Positions 1 to 5,663 of a stretch of DNA of 5,663 bases are shown here, one piece after another. Within the stretch, counting starts at the first letter, position 1; every line of letters begins with the position of its first letter. The notes beneath the pieces are model-generated. The model searched no databases. It had not been told where the DNA came from and was given only the letters and a program-made list of their open reading frames with translations. A program made the translations under genes and the position numbers. Origin of the DNA: an uncultured Rhodospirillales bacterium (GTDB lineage Bacteria; Pseudomonadota; Alphaproteobacteria; Acetobacterales; Acetobacteraceae); assembly GCA_903932545.1 (NCBI GenBank), contig CAIZGT010000394.1, forward strand, positions 1 to 5,663, given 5' to 3'.

Positions 1-2
1 AG

Positions 3-242
3 AAGGTCGATAACGCGCTGCAAGTGACCGAAGACGTTTATCTCGCTCGTATCTACGCCGCCGCCCTGGATCTGTTCCGGGTGCCGACGGTAAGCCGCGC
101 GGTGGATCGCAAACTGTCGATCATCCGCGACACCTACACTGCGCTGTATGACGAGACGAGCTCGATCCGCTCAACGCTGATGGAAGCCGCGATCTTGCTG
201 TTGATTTTGATTGAGTTGGTGCTGGCCGTGGTGCGGCATTGA
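3..242 (+). CDS. RMD1/DUF155-family protein, C-terminal fragment
   Basis: This is the 3' end of a gene that begins before the window; 79 residues are visible in the frame starting at base 3. The visible part runs VDNALQVTEDVYLARIYAAA, then a helical charged stretch (roughly residues 32-58), then a hydrophobic C-terminal segment built around EAAILLLILIELVLAVV, ending in RH. A helical 'V-x-D-x-Y-x-A-R' region followed by a single C-terminal transmembrane helix is the layout of the C-terminus of RMD1/DUF155 proteins (sporulation/mitochondrial RMD1 relatives, common in bacteria with unknown biochemical role). The protein is probably anchored in the inner membrane by this tail. The stop looks natural, not a truncation. 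The next gene starts 36 bases downstream on the same strand, so co-transcription is possible. Family assignment is from recalled sequence pattern; no catalytic function can be assigned. Confidence 0.72.
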   Translation, partial: KVDNALQVTEDVYLARIYAAALDLFRVPTVSRAVDRKLSIIRDTYTALYDETSSIRSTLMEAAILLLILIELVLAVVRH

Positions 243-278
243 GCTTGTGCGGCGCCATTGCATGACCAATTAAGCGCT

Positions 279-938
279 ATGAAAACCATCATCATCGGAG
301 CCAGCGGTGGCATTGGCCGCGCTTTCGCGGACGCACTCATCGCGCGGGGAGACGCGGTGATCCGCCTCTCCCGCCCAGACCTCGACCTCACGGATGAGGC
401 GAGTATCGCTGCTGCGGCGGAACTCTGTGGCGCAGATATCGACCTGATAATCGACGCCACCGGCTTCCTGCATGGCGGCGGGTTCACCCCAGAGCGCAGT
501 TGGAAACAACTCGACGCGGCGCATTTGGCGTATAACTTCGCCACCAACGCGATTGGCCCGGCACTGCTGATGAAGCATTTCCTGCCCCGCTTGGCACGCG
601 ACCGCCGTGCGGTGTTCGCCACATTGTCGGCGCGTGTCGGCAGTATTGGCGATAACAATCTCGGCGGCTGGTATAGCTACCGCGCCGCCAAGGCCGCGCT
701 CAATCAATTGGTGCGTACGGCGAGCATTGAGTTGGGCCGACAGTCGAAACTGTCGATTTGCGTGGCTCTGCATCCCGGCACGGTGGCAACGGGACTGTCT
801 GCCCCATTTGCCAAGGCCGGACTAGAATTGCAGACGCCCGAACTTGCTGCGCAGCGGATATTGGCAGTGATCGACGCGCTCGTGCCTGCGCAATCCGGCG
901 GGCTATTCGACCATCACGGGCTGGCAATCCCATATTAA
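279..938 (+). CDS. SDR family NAD(P)-dependent oxidoreductase, C-factor (CsgA)-like
   Basis: A complete 219-residue short-chain dehydrogenase/reductase, presumably a cytoplasmic Rossmann-fold enzyme using NAD(P)(H). Visible motifs are the N-terminal dinucleotide-binding loop GASGGIG (residues 7-13), an acidic D-x-D-L-T-D stretch near 35-39, DATG at 59-62 in place of the usual NNAG, the structural Asn in NAIGP (residue 90), a serine-rich catalytic strand LSARVGSI (117-123), and the YxxxK pair Tyr134/Lys138 in YSYRAAK. The SARVGSI-x-D-N...GGWYSYRAAKAALN pattern matches the C-factor/CsgA-like subgroup. PG at 166-167 is the usual post-catalytic PG motif. I chose ATG at 279 because the fold starts directly there (MKTIIIGASGG). 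An in-frame TTG at 258 would add seven residues with no better ribosome site. Neither start has a clear Shine-Dalgarno sequence. The substrate cannot be inferred. Its end overlaps the convergent Nudix gene by three bases. Confidence 0.9.
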   Translation: MKTIIIGASGGIGRAFADALIARGDAVIRLSRPDLDLTDEASIAAAAELCGADIDLIIDATGFLHGGGFTPERSWKQLDAAHLAYNFATNAIGPALLMKHFLPRLARDRRAVFATLSARVGSIGDNNLGGWYSYRAAKAALNQLVRTASIELGRQSKLSICVALHPGTVATGLSAPFAKAGLELQTPELAAQRILAVIDALVPAQSGGLFDHHGLAIPY

Positions 939-1549
939 CCCAGCGCCCTTAATCGCGCCGACAACCCCACTAAGATCGCCGCCGTCGCCCCCCAAATGTG
1001 ATACTCTGGATGCGGATATTCCCAGTAAAACCGATCCCGGCCTCGAAAAAACTTTGTCATAAGCTGCGGGGCAGCAGGATCCAGCAGCACCGGCAATTTC
1101 AGCTCAAACACGCTCTCCACCTCATCCGGCGACAGCGACAGCCCGAGCATATCCAGATCGTGCCCACTGGGCAGCAGCCCCAAAACCGGCGTGATGCGAT
1201 AGCCGGTGCCGGTGATGTAATCCGGCAGACGTCCGACAATTTCCACCAGGGTCGGATCAAGCCCAATCTCCTCCTGCGCCTCGCGCAACGCAGCGGCCTC
1301 TGGGCTGGCATCCTGCGGATCAATCCGCCCGCCGGGGAAACTCACTTGCCCGGCATGTTTGGTCAGATGCGAGGTGCGCTTGGTGAGCAGCACGCCCGGC
1401 GCGTCGCTGAGCACAAATGGCACCAGCACAGCGGCTGGGGTGTACGGGCCAGGGTTGAGGTCGCGCGTGTCGTCGCCTTCTGGATGCAGGCTGGCTTCAT
1501 GTGAAATATGCGGTGCTTGACGCACACGCTGGCGGAGGTTCTCCAACAT
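935..1549 (-). CDS. Nudix hydrolase, probable CoA pyrophosphatase (NudL/YeaB-like)
   Basis: A 204-residue Nudix hydrolase expected to cleave the pyrophosphate of coenzyme A and its derivatives, giving 3',5'-ADP and 4'-phosphopantetheine. The CoA-pyrophosphatase signature is clear: LLTKR at 54-58, then HAGQVSFPGG at 65-74, running directly into the Nudix box G-x-I-D-x-x-D-A-S...ALREAQEEIGL (74-97). The metal-binding residues Arg89, Glu90, Glu93 and Glu94 are all present. The C-terminal part (PDYITGTGYRITPVLG at 109-124, FYWEYPHPEYHIWGATAAIL at 174-193) also fits the family, and E. coli NudL is of similar length. Start: ATG at 1549 lies five bases after the stop of the upstream DUF1285 gene, a typical operon spacing. 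An ATG at 1591 would give 218 residues and overlap that gene by 37 bases. Neither start has a strong ribosome site, so the start is uncertain. The enzyme likely helps turn over CoA; the DUF1285 gene upstream is probably in the same transcript. Confidence 0.9.
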   Translation of the reverse strand: MLENLRQRVRQAPHISHEASLHPEGDDTRDLNPGPYTPAAVLVPFVLSDAPGVLLTKRTSHLTKHAGQVSFPGGRIDPQDASPEAAALREAQEEIGLDPTLVEIVGRLPDYITGTGYRITPVLGLLPSGHDLDMLGLSLSPDEVESVFELKLPVLLDPAAPQLMTKFFRGRDRFYWEYPHPEYHIWGATAAILVGLSARLRALG

Positions 1550-1554
1550 CGCGC

Positions 1555-2199
1555 TTACTTGCTGCCCGCGCAGGGGGAGTGTGGGGCGCATTCGTCAACG
1601 ACTTCGCCATTCTCGTCAAAGCACGGCATCTCACCAAGCGGGAAGAAGCGGCGCTGGCTCCAAACGCCAAGCATCTGCCGACCATTCACCATTTCCGGCT
1701 CCGCCAGCGCCACCAATTCGTAATACACCGCCCGACCGATCCGCGCCTCAATCGGGAACCGGCCCAGACCCGGGCGGATTTTCAAATACGGCGTCGGCTC
1801 GCACGTGAACAGATCATGCGCAATGCGGATCGGATGATCCGGGCCTGCGGTGATAATCTGGTCAATATTGGTGCGGAAGGTGAGAATTTGGTCGCGACCA
1901 ATCCCTTTCCAATCCAACTCAACCGCCACGAACGGCGCATCTTCCACATCGATGGTGCCGCGTTCGGCGGGAGTTTCGAGCCAGAATTTGCCTTCCACAT
2001 CGCGCTTGAGCACTGAAGCGAACAGACAGACCAATTCCTTGCGGCGGATCGGACTGCCGCGATACAGCCACGTTGCATCTCGCTTGATCACAAACGGCAG
2101 CGCACCGCATTCCACAGGCACACGCTTGCACATCCCAGCGCCATCAGCCTGCGCTTGCCGCAGCATCGCGAGATCTACCGGGTGATGGCCGTCGTTCAA
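1555..2199 (-). CDS. DUF1285 domain-containing protein
   Basis: A roughly 214-residue protein of the DUF1285 family, small proteins of alpha- and gammaproteobacteria with no established biochemical role. Recognisable family landmarks are VPVECGALPFVIKRDATWLY at 27-46, then RGSPIRRKELVCLFASVLKR at 47-66 (the family's 'Y-x-G-S-P-I-x-R-x-x-L-x-x-L-F-x-S-V-L'), WLETPAERGTIDVEDAPFVA at 73-92, LTFRTN-x-D near 107-113, and VYYELVALAE...GVWS...FFPLG at the C-terminus. No signal peptide or membrane helix is visible, so it is probably cytoplasmic. Start: TTG at 2199 is preceded by a GGGGAC element five bases upstream and leaves a short N-terminal extension before the conserved core. Alternatives are ATG at 2166 and GTG at 2235; the frame stays open to 2337, but that extra peptide looks non-coding. 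It lies five bases upstream of the Nudix start and diverges from moxR. Confidence 0.82.
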   Translation of the reverse strand: MNDGHHPVDLAMLRQAQADGAGMCKRVPVECGALPFVIKRDATWLYRGSPIRRKELVCLFASVLKRDVEGKFWLETPAERGTIDVEDAPFVAVELDWKGIGRDQILTFRTNIDQIITAGPDHPIRIAHDLFTCEPTPYLKIRPGLGRFPIEARIGRAVYYELVALAEPEMVNGRQMLGVWSQRRFFPLGEMPCFDENGEVVDECAPHSPCAGSK

Positions 2200-2281
2200 T
2201 GCGTGTCCCCAAAGTGGCGAAGCCGATCCCCGCACGAAAGATAATGGGAACGCCCAAGCCCAACGAAAAGTGGCACATCTG

Positions 2282-2298
2282 CAATCTGCGCCAATCTG
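2282..2298. repeat. Direct repeat CAATCTG, 10-base period
   Basis: CAATCTG occurs at 2282-2288 and 2292-2298, separated by CGC. A related ACATCTG lies immediately before, at 2275-2281. One-helical-turn spacing upstream of the candidate moxR promoter could mark a regulator's binding half-sites, but seven-base repeats also occur by chance. Confidence 0.4.
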
Positions 2299-2301
2299 TA
2301 T

Positions 2302-2330
2302 GTGACGTGAGCCCGCGAAGGCCGCAATAT
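2302..2330 (+). promoter_or_regulatory. Candidate sigma70-type promoter for the moxR operon
   Basis: GTGACG at 2302-2307 (four of six matches to TTGACA) and CAATAT at 2325-2330 (three of six matches to TATAAT) are separated by 17 bases, the optimal distance. This would place the transcription start near 2337, about 27 bases before the moxR start codon and upstream of its ribosome site. The match is weak, and alphaproteobacterial promoters often deviate from the E. coli consensus, so this is a candidate only. Confidence 0.25.
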
Positions 2331-2337
2331 GCCGCAA
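2321..2337. repeat. Direct repeat GCCGCAA, 10-base period
   Basis: GCCGCAA occurs at 2321-2327 and 2331-2337, separated by TAT. The first copy overlaps the candidate -10 element of the moxR promoter and the second covers the predicted transcription start, where a repressor would be expected to bind. No regulator is known for this site. Confidence 0.4.
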
Positions 2338-2352
2338 CCGCTCGTCCGCGCC

Positions 2353-2357
2353 GGAGA
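2353..2357 (+). promoter_or_regulatory. Ribosome binding site of moxR (GGAGA)
   Basis: GGAGA lies six bases before the ATG at 2364 and nine before a second ATG at 2367. It is the clearest Shine-Dalgarno sequence in the window and decides the moxR start against the longer in-frame opening at 2199, which would add 55 unrelated residues. Confidence 0.75.
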
Positions 2358-2363
2358 ATTTGC

Positions 2364-3368
2364 ATGATGCCGAGCCACCTCACCACCGCCGAAACTGACG
2401 CCCTGCTTACCGACATCTCCACCCTGGGCGCGCGTTTGGCCCTGGTTCGCCGCGAAATTGGCCGGGTGATGTTTGGCCAGGATGAGACCATTGAGCAGAG
2501 TCTGATCGCCCTGCTCTCCGGTGGCCATGCATTGCTGGTGGGCGTGCCTGGCTTGGGCAAATCGCGGCTGGTGGAAACCCTGGGCGTGGTGCTCGGCCTC
2601 GGCACCAAGCGGGTGCAATTCACCCCAGATCTGATGCCGAGTGATATTCTGGGCAGCGAAGTGCTGGACGAGCCAGAGAATGGCCGCCGCAGCTTCCGCT
2701 TCCTGCCCGGCCCGGTATTCTGCCAATTGCTGATGGCCGACGAGATCAACCGCGCCTCCCCACGAACGCAATCCGCGCTGCTCCAGGCCATGCAGGAACA
2801 GCGTGTGTCCGTCGCGGGCGTTGAGCATGCTCTGCCGCGGCCATTTCATGTGTTGGCCACGCAAAACCCGATTGAGCAGGAAGGCACCTATCCGTTGCCT
2901 GAGGCGCAACTCGACCGCTTCCTGCTCGAAATCCAGGTACGCTACCCCGAGCGAGACGCCGAGCGGGCGATGCTGCTTGCCACCACCGGCGCGCCGGAAG
3001 CCCCGCCCGCAGCCGTGCTCAACGCGCATGAACTCATCGCCGCGCAAAGCCTGATCCGTCGCTTGCCGGTGGGGGAAAGCGTCATTGAGGCAATTATCGA
3101 CCTCGTGCGCAACGGTCGGCCTGAGAGCAGCCAAGACGACAGCATCACCCGTCACGTCGCCTGGGGCCCAGGGCCACGCGCGGCGCAGGCCATGATGTTG
3201 GCATGCCGAGCCCGCGCCCTGCTCGACGGGCGACTGGCCCCAAGCCGCGAGGATGTCGTAGCTCTCGCCGCCCCGGTGCTGCGTCACCGCATGGCGCTCA
3301 ACTTCTCCGCCCGCGCCGAGGGTCTGGGGGTTGCAGACATGATCGCACGGCTGGTGAGCCGGATTTGA
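2364..3368 (+). CDS. MoxR-family AAA+ ATPase
   Basis: A 334-residue MoxR-type AAA+ ATPase, near the usual family length. These are hexameric ATP-driven remodelers thought to act as chaperones that activate or insert metal into VWA-domain partners. Visible elements are Walker A GVPGLGKS (60-67), the MoxR-typical stretch QFTPDLMPSDILGSEVL (85-101), Walker B LLMADEINR (122-130; Asp126 and Glu127), the helix RTQSALLQAMQEQRVSV (134-150), sensor 1 LATQNP (Asn168), EQEGTYPLPEAQLDRF with a candidate arginine finger Arg185, and sensor 2 WGPGPRAAQAM (Arg272). All catalytic positions look intact, so it should be an active ATPase. No membrane segment is visible; it probably works at the cytoplasmic face with the membrane protein encoded downstream. 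Start: ATG 2364 behind GGAGA; ATG 2367 is equally possible. Its stop overlaps the TTG start of the DUF58 gene, implying coupled translation. The gene is often annotated simply as moxR. Confidence 0.95.
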   Translation: MMPSHLTTAETDALLTDISTLGARLALVRREIGRVMFGQDETIEQSLIALLSGGHALLVGVPGLGKSRLVETLGVVLGLGTKRVQFTPDLMPSDILGSEVLDEPENGRRSFRFLPGPVFCQLLMADEINRASPRTQSALLQAMQEQRVSVAGVEHALPRPFHVLATQNPIEQEGTYPLPEAQLDRFLLEIQVRYPERDAERAMLLATTGAPEAPPAAVLNAHELIAAQSLIRRLPVGESVIEAIIDLVRNGRPESSQDDSITRHVAWGPGPRAAQAMMLACRARALLDGRLAPSREDVVALAAPVLRHRMALNFSARAEGLGVADMIARLVSRI

Positions 3369-4243
3369 CACTCAGCAACCTCGATCGGGCCGAAAGCCTC
3401 GCCCACACCCTGCCGCCATTGCTGGTTGCGGCGGAGTTGGTGGCGCGAACGGTGGCGCAGGGGGTGCACGGGCGCCGACGCAGCGGCCAGGGCGATAGCT
3501 TCTGGCAATTCCGCCCCGCCACCCAAGGTGACGCCGCCAATCGGATCGACTGGCGACAATCCGCGCGCGGCGAGCGGCTTTACGTGCGTGAGGCGGAATT
3601 GGAAGCCGCACAAACCATCGTGCTGTGGCGCGACGGTGGCGCGCGCATAGGCTGGCGCTCGCATCTGGCGACGCAGACCAAGCGCGACCGGGCGGATTTC
3701 CTGCTCCTCGCCCTCGCCGCTTTGCTGCTGCGCGGCGGTGAGAAATTGCGCCTCGGCGTGGCGGGTCTGCCGGAATTCCGTGGCCGGCTTGGTTTGCGCC
3801 ATCTTGCGCAAACCTTGGCAAATGATCCGGGTTCTGACGCTCTGCCCGAACCGGAGCGCCTGCCACGTCACGCCAGCGTGGTGCTCATCGGCGACATGCT
3901 GGGGCCGATTGCACAGATTGCGGCGGAGTTGCGTGCTCTGGCCAGCATTCCGGTGCGCGCCATTGTGGTGCAGTTGCTCGACCCGGCGGAGATCGCACTG
4001 CCCTATGATGGGCGGGTGCGGTTCGAGGCAATGGAGGGCGCCGCCAACACGCTGGTGCCGAATGTGGCGCTGGTGCGCGAGGCCTACGCCGCAAGGTTGG
4101 AGGCGCAGCGCAGTGCAATTGCCGCCGTCTGCGCGTCACACGGCTTCGGCTTTCAAACCCACCGCACCGACACACGGCCAGAAACCGCGTTGCTCGCGCT
4201 CTACAACGCGATCGCCCCCGATACCGCGCGGGGCCATCGATGA
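3365..4243 (+). CDS. DUF58 domain-containing protein
   Basis: A 292-residue DUF58 protein, the standard partner of MoxR ATPases. The DUF58 signature is clear at 34-80: GVHGRRRSGQGDSFWQFR, then GDAANRIDWRQSARGERLYV and RE-x-E-L-E. The rest is a VWA-like alpha/beta fold, with SVVLIGDMLGP at 171-181 and IPVRAIVVQLLDP at 195-207. The position expected to carry the metal-site DxSxS reads D-G-G-A-R (residues 90-94, in LWRDGGARIG), so the serines are missing and metal binding there is doubtful. No convincing N-terminal membrane helix is seen, in line with the short alphaproteobacterial form. Start: TTG at 3365 overlaps the moxR stop as TTGA, with GGTGAG at 3353-3358 as ribosome site. The frame opens further upstream to 3203, but that part lies inside moxR. 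The stop overlaps the next ATG as ATGA. It probably acts with MoxR and the BatA-like protein in one complex; the client is unknown. Confidence 0.9.
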   Translation: MTLSNLDRAESLAHTLPPLLVAAELVARTVAQGVHGRRRSGQGDSFWQFRPATQGDAANRIDWRQSARGERLYVREAELEAAQTIVLWRDGGARIGWRSHLATQTKRDRADFLLLALAALLLRGGEKLRLGVAGLPEFRGRLGLRHLAQTLANDPGSDALPEPERLPRHASVVLIGDMLGPIAQIAAELRALASIPVRAIVVQLLDPAEIALPYDGRVRFEAMEGAANTLVPNVALVREAYAARLEAQRSAIAAVCASHGFGFQTHRTDTRPETALLALYNAIAPDTARGHR

Positions 4244-5663
4244 TCCAGTTCGCGAATCCGTGGTTGCTGTTGGCGTTGGGATTGCTGCCGGTGTTGTGGT
4301 GGCTGCTGCGGGTCACACCCCCTGCGCCGCGTCGGCAAAAATTTCCAGCAATCCGGCTGCTGCTCGACCTGCTGCCCACCGAGGAGAGTGCCGCGAAAAC
4401 CCCATGGTGGCTGCTGACGCTGCGGGCGATTGCGGCAGCCATGGTGATCATCGCCCTGGCACAGCCGCTGTGGCAGGGCGGCTCCGGCGCGGTCGGTGCG
4501 GGGCCGATGATTTTGGTGTTCGACGATAGCTGGGCCACCGCGCCCGATTGGGCCGCACGGCAAACTGCCGCGATGAACGCGCTGGATCGTGCTGCTGCGG
4601 CTGGTTGGGATGTGGCCTTGCTCACCACCGCAGACAGCGCAGACGGCAGCACGCCGAGGCTTTCACCGCTGATGCCGGTGCCGGAATTGCGGCCCCGCGT
4701 GGCGGCGTTGCGGCCGAAACCCTGGGCGGCAAATCGCGAGGCAGCCGCGGCACAATTGCTGTCAGCCAAGCCCGGCTCAGTGGTCTATCTCGCCGACGGC
4801 ACCGCGCCGAATGCCGCCTTCGCCGCCGCGCTGGCGGCACTGCCCAGCGTGACGGAATTTCGGGGCAGCGCGCCGCAGATGTTGCTTGCAGCCCCCGAGC
4901 CGCAAGAGGCTGGCCTCATGGTCAAGCTGCGCGCCATTCCATCCACCGCACCGCGTGATGTGGCGGTCCTGGCGCAGTCCACCGACGGGCGAAGCTTGGC
5001 CCGCGCCGCGCTGCATCTGGCGGCCGACTCAGATCATGCCGAGGGCGTGCTCACCTTGCCGCTGGAATTGCGCAACACGCTGGGGCGGTTGGTGATTGAT
5101 GGCAGCGCATCAGCCGGTGCAGTCTGGCTGCTGGATGAAACATCGCGCAGGCGTCCGGTCGGTCTGGTGGAGAACACGCAGGCAAGTGACGCGCCGCTGA
5201 CTGGCGGGCTTTACTACGTTCGCCGCGCCCTCGCCCCGTTCGCCGAACTGCGCAGCGGCGATCTGCGCAGCCTGTTATCGCGCGATATCTCGGCGCTGGT
5301 GCTGGCAGACACGCCGGTGAATGAGCCGGACGAAGTGGCATTGCTGCGCGATTGGGTGGCCAAAGGCGGCACACTCATCCGCTTTGCTGGGCCAAATCTC
5401 GCCGCCCAGCCCGATCAATTCCTGCCGGTGAGCCTGTTGCAAACCGACCGGCAATTGGGCGGTGCAATGTCGTGGGCGGCCCCCCCCGGTCTCACCGCGT
5501 TTGCCGACGACACGCCGTTTGCGGGGCTGGCGATTCCACCCGATGTGAAAATCACCCGCCAAGTCCTCGCCTCGCCCGCCTCGGTGCCCGGCGCGCAAGT
5601 CTGGGCGCGATTGCAGGATGGCACACCGCTGATCACCGCAGCGCCACGTGGGGCGGGGCGGAT
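4240..5663 (+). CDS. BatA-like membrane protein, probable DUF4159 protein (3' end outside window)
   Basis: Translation from ATG 4240 stays open through all 474 codons to the window end, so the gene is partial. The N-terminus is the two-helix BatA (aerotolerance regulator) module: FANPWLLLALGLLPVLWWLL (residues 4-23), then a basic/proline loop (PPAPRRQKFPAIRLL), then a second hydrophobic segment around PWWLLTLRAIAAAMVIIALA (56-75). A VWA-like region follows with MILVFDDSW at 90-98, where the DxSxS metal motif reads D-D-S-W-A and looks degenerate. Further on, ALVLADTP (352-359) and LLRDWVAKGGTLIRFAGPNL (368-387) resemble a glutamine-amidotransferase-like fold. In alphaproteobacteria, proteins of about 900 residues with this layout end in a DUF4159 domain, which would lie beyond the window. 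It is probably an inner-membrane protein with a large soluble domain. The ATGA overlap with the DUF58 gene indicates translational coupling. A run of eight C at 5480-5487 does not break the frame. Confidence 0.88.
   Translation, partial: MIQFANPWLLLALGLLPVLWWLLRVTPPAPRRQKFPAIRLLLDLLPTEESAAKTPWWLLTLRAIAAAMVIIALAQPLWQGGSGAVGAGPMILVFDDSWATAPDWAARQTAAMNALDRAAAAGWDVALLTTADSADGSTPRLSPLMPVPELRPRVAALRPKPWAANREAAAAQLLSAKPGSVVYLADGTAPNAAFAAALAALPSVTEFRGSAPQMLLAAPEPQEAGLMVKLRAIPSTAPRDVAVLAQSTDGRSLARAALHLAADSDHAEGVLTLPLELRNTLGRLVIDGSASAGAVWLLDETSRRRPVGLVENTQASDAPLTGGLYYVRRALAPFAELRSGDLRSLLSRDISALVLADTPVNEPDEVALLRDWVAKGGTLIRFAGPNLAAQPDQFLPVSLLQTDRQLGGAMSWAAPPGLTAFADDTPFAGLAIPPDVKITRQVLASPASVPGAQVWARLQDGTPLITAAPRGAGR

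Larger units (their letters stand above)
2200..2363. promoter_or_regulatory. Divergent promoter region between DUF1285 and moxR
   Basis: This 164-base spacer separates the leftward DUF1285/Nudix pair from the rightward moxR operon, so it should hold promoters for both. Rightward, a weak sigma70-like match is listed separately. Leftward, the best I can find is TTTTCG (complement of 2264-2269), 17 bases, then CATTAT (complement of 2241-2246), which would start transcription near 2234 and fits the TTG start at 2199; this is speculative. The spacer also holds short direct repeats: CAATCTG at 2282-2288 and 2292-2298, GCCGCAA at 2321-2327 and 2331-2337, and AAAGTGGC at 2211-2218 and 2267-2274. All three minus-strand frames and one plus-strand frame stay open here, but the translations resemble no protein I know. 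Confidence 0.5.

Noticed and set aside
243..278. Possible terminator or promoter between the RMD1-family gene and the SDR gene
   Set aside because: The 36 bases contain only a short AGCGCT palindrome, and no T-tract or promoter-like hexamers at proper spacing.
1501..2016. A 171-residue plus-strand open frame across the Nudix and DUF1285 genes
   Set aside because: It is antisense to both recognised genes, and its sequence is the shadow of the DUF1285 reading frame.
2199..2363. A 55-residue N-terminal extension of MoxR
   Set aside because: The extension does not resemble MoxR N-termini, and a clear GGAGA ribosome site sits just before the ATG at 2364.
2196..3371. A 391-residue minus-strand open frame covering the whole moxR gene
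   Set aside because: It mirrors moxR in the opposite strand, a common by-product of GC-rich codon use. Its translation has no recognisable domain, while the plus strand encodes a full AAA+ motif set.
3885..4769. A 294-residue minus-strand open frame over the DUF58/BatA junction
   Set aside because: The translation is rich in Arg, Ala and Ser with no motifs, and it lies antisense to two well-supported genes.
4548..4958. A 136-residue plus-strand open frame inside the BatA-like gene
   Set aside because: It is out of frame with the continuous reading from 4240, which carries family motifs throughout, and its own translation is motif-free.

Overview
The window is GC-rich, densely coding bacterial DNA. 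It most likely comes from an alphaproteobacterium, possibly an acidophile or acetic-acid-type lineage. That placement is inferred from protein families and gene order, not from any rRNA. All seven genes are recognisable at family level, and the two at the window edges are cut by its ends. I see no mobile elements, tRNA or rRNA genes, CRISPR arrays or other signs of recent transfer.

Left part (1-938, + strand): the C-terminal end of an RMD1/DUF155-family protein with a C-terminal membrane segment, then, 36 bases later, a complete short-chain dehydrogenase/reductase of the C-factor (CsgA-like) type. Middle part (935-2199, - strand): a two-gene unit transcribed leftwards, DUF1285 first and then a CoA-pyrophosphatase-type Nudix hydrolase. 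The SDR and the Nudix gene converge, and a single TTAA at 935-938 supplies both stop codons.

Right part (2364-5663, + strand): a tightly overlapping operon of a MoxR-type AAA+ ATPase, a DUF58 protein and a large BatA-like membrane protein that runs off the window. By family, the downstream part of the last gene is expected to carry a DUF4159 domain. Successive genes overlap by only a few bases (TTGA, then ATGA), so translational coupling and a shared complex are likely. MoxR ATPases are generally thought to act as chaperone-like remodelers of VWA-domain partners. The DUF58 and BatA-like proteins would be the partners here, although the metal-binding DxSxS motif is degraded in both.

The DUF1285 and moxR genes diverge from a 164-base spacer (2200-2363). 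It holds a good ribosome binding site for moxR, a weak sigma70-like promoter candidate, and two short direct repeats, each with a 10-base period, that could be operator half-sites.

Nothing here is convincingly a new system. The most interesting points are the metal-site-degenerate MoxR/DUF58/BatA cassette and the repeat-bearing divergent spacer.
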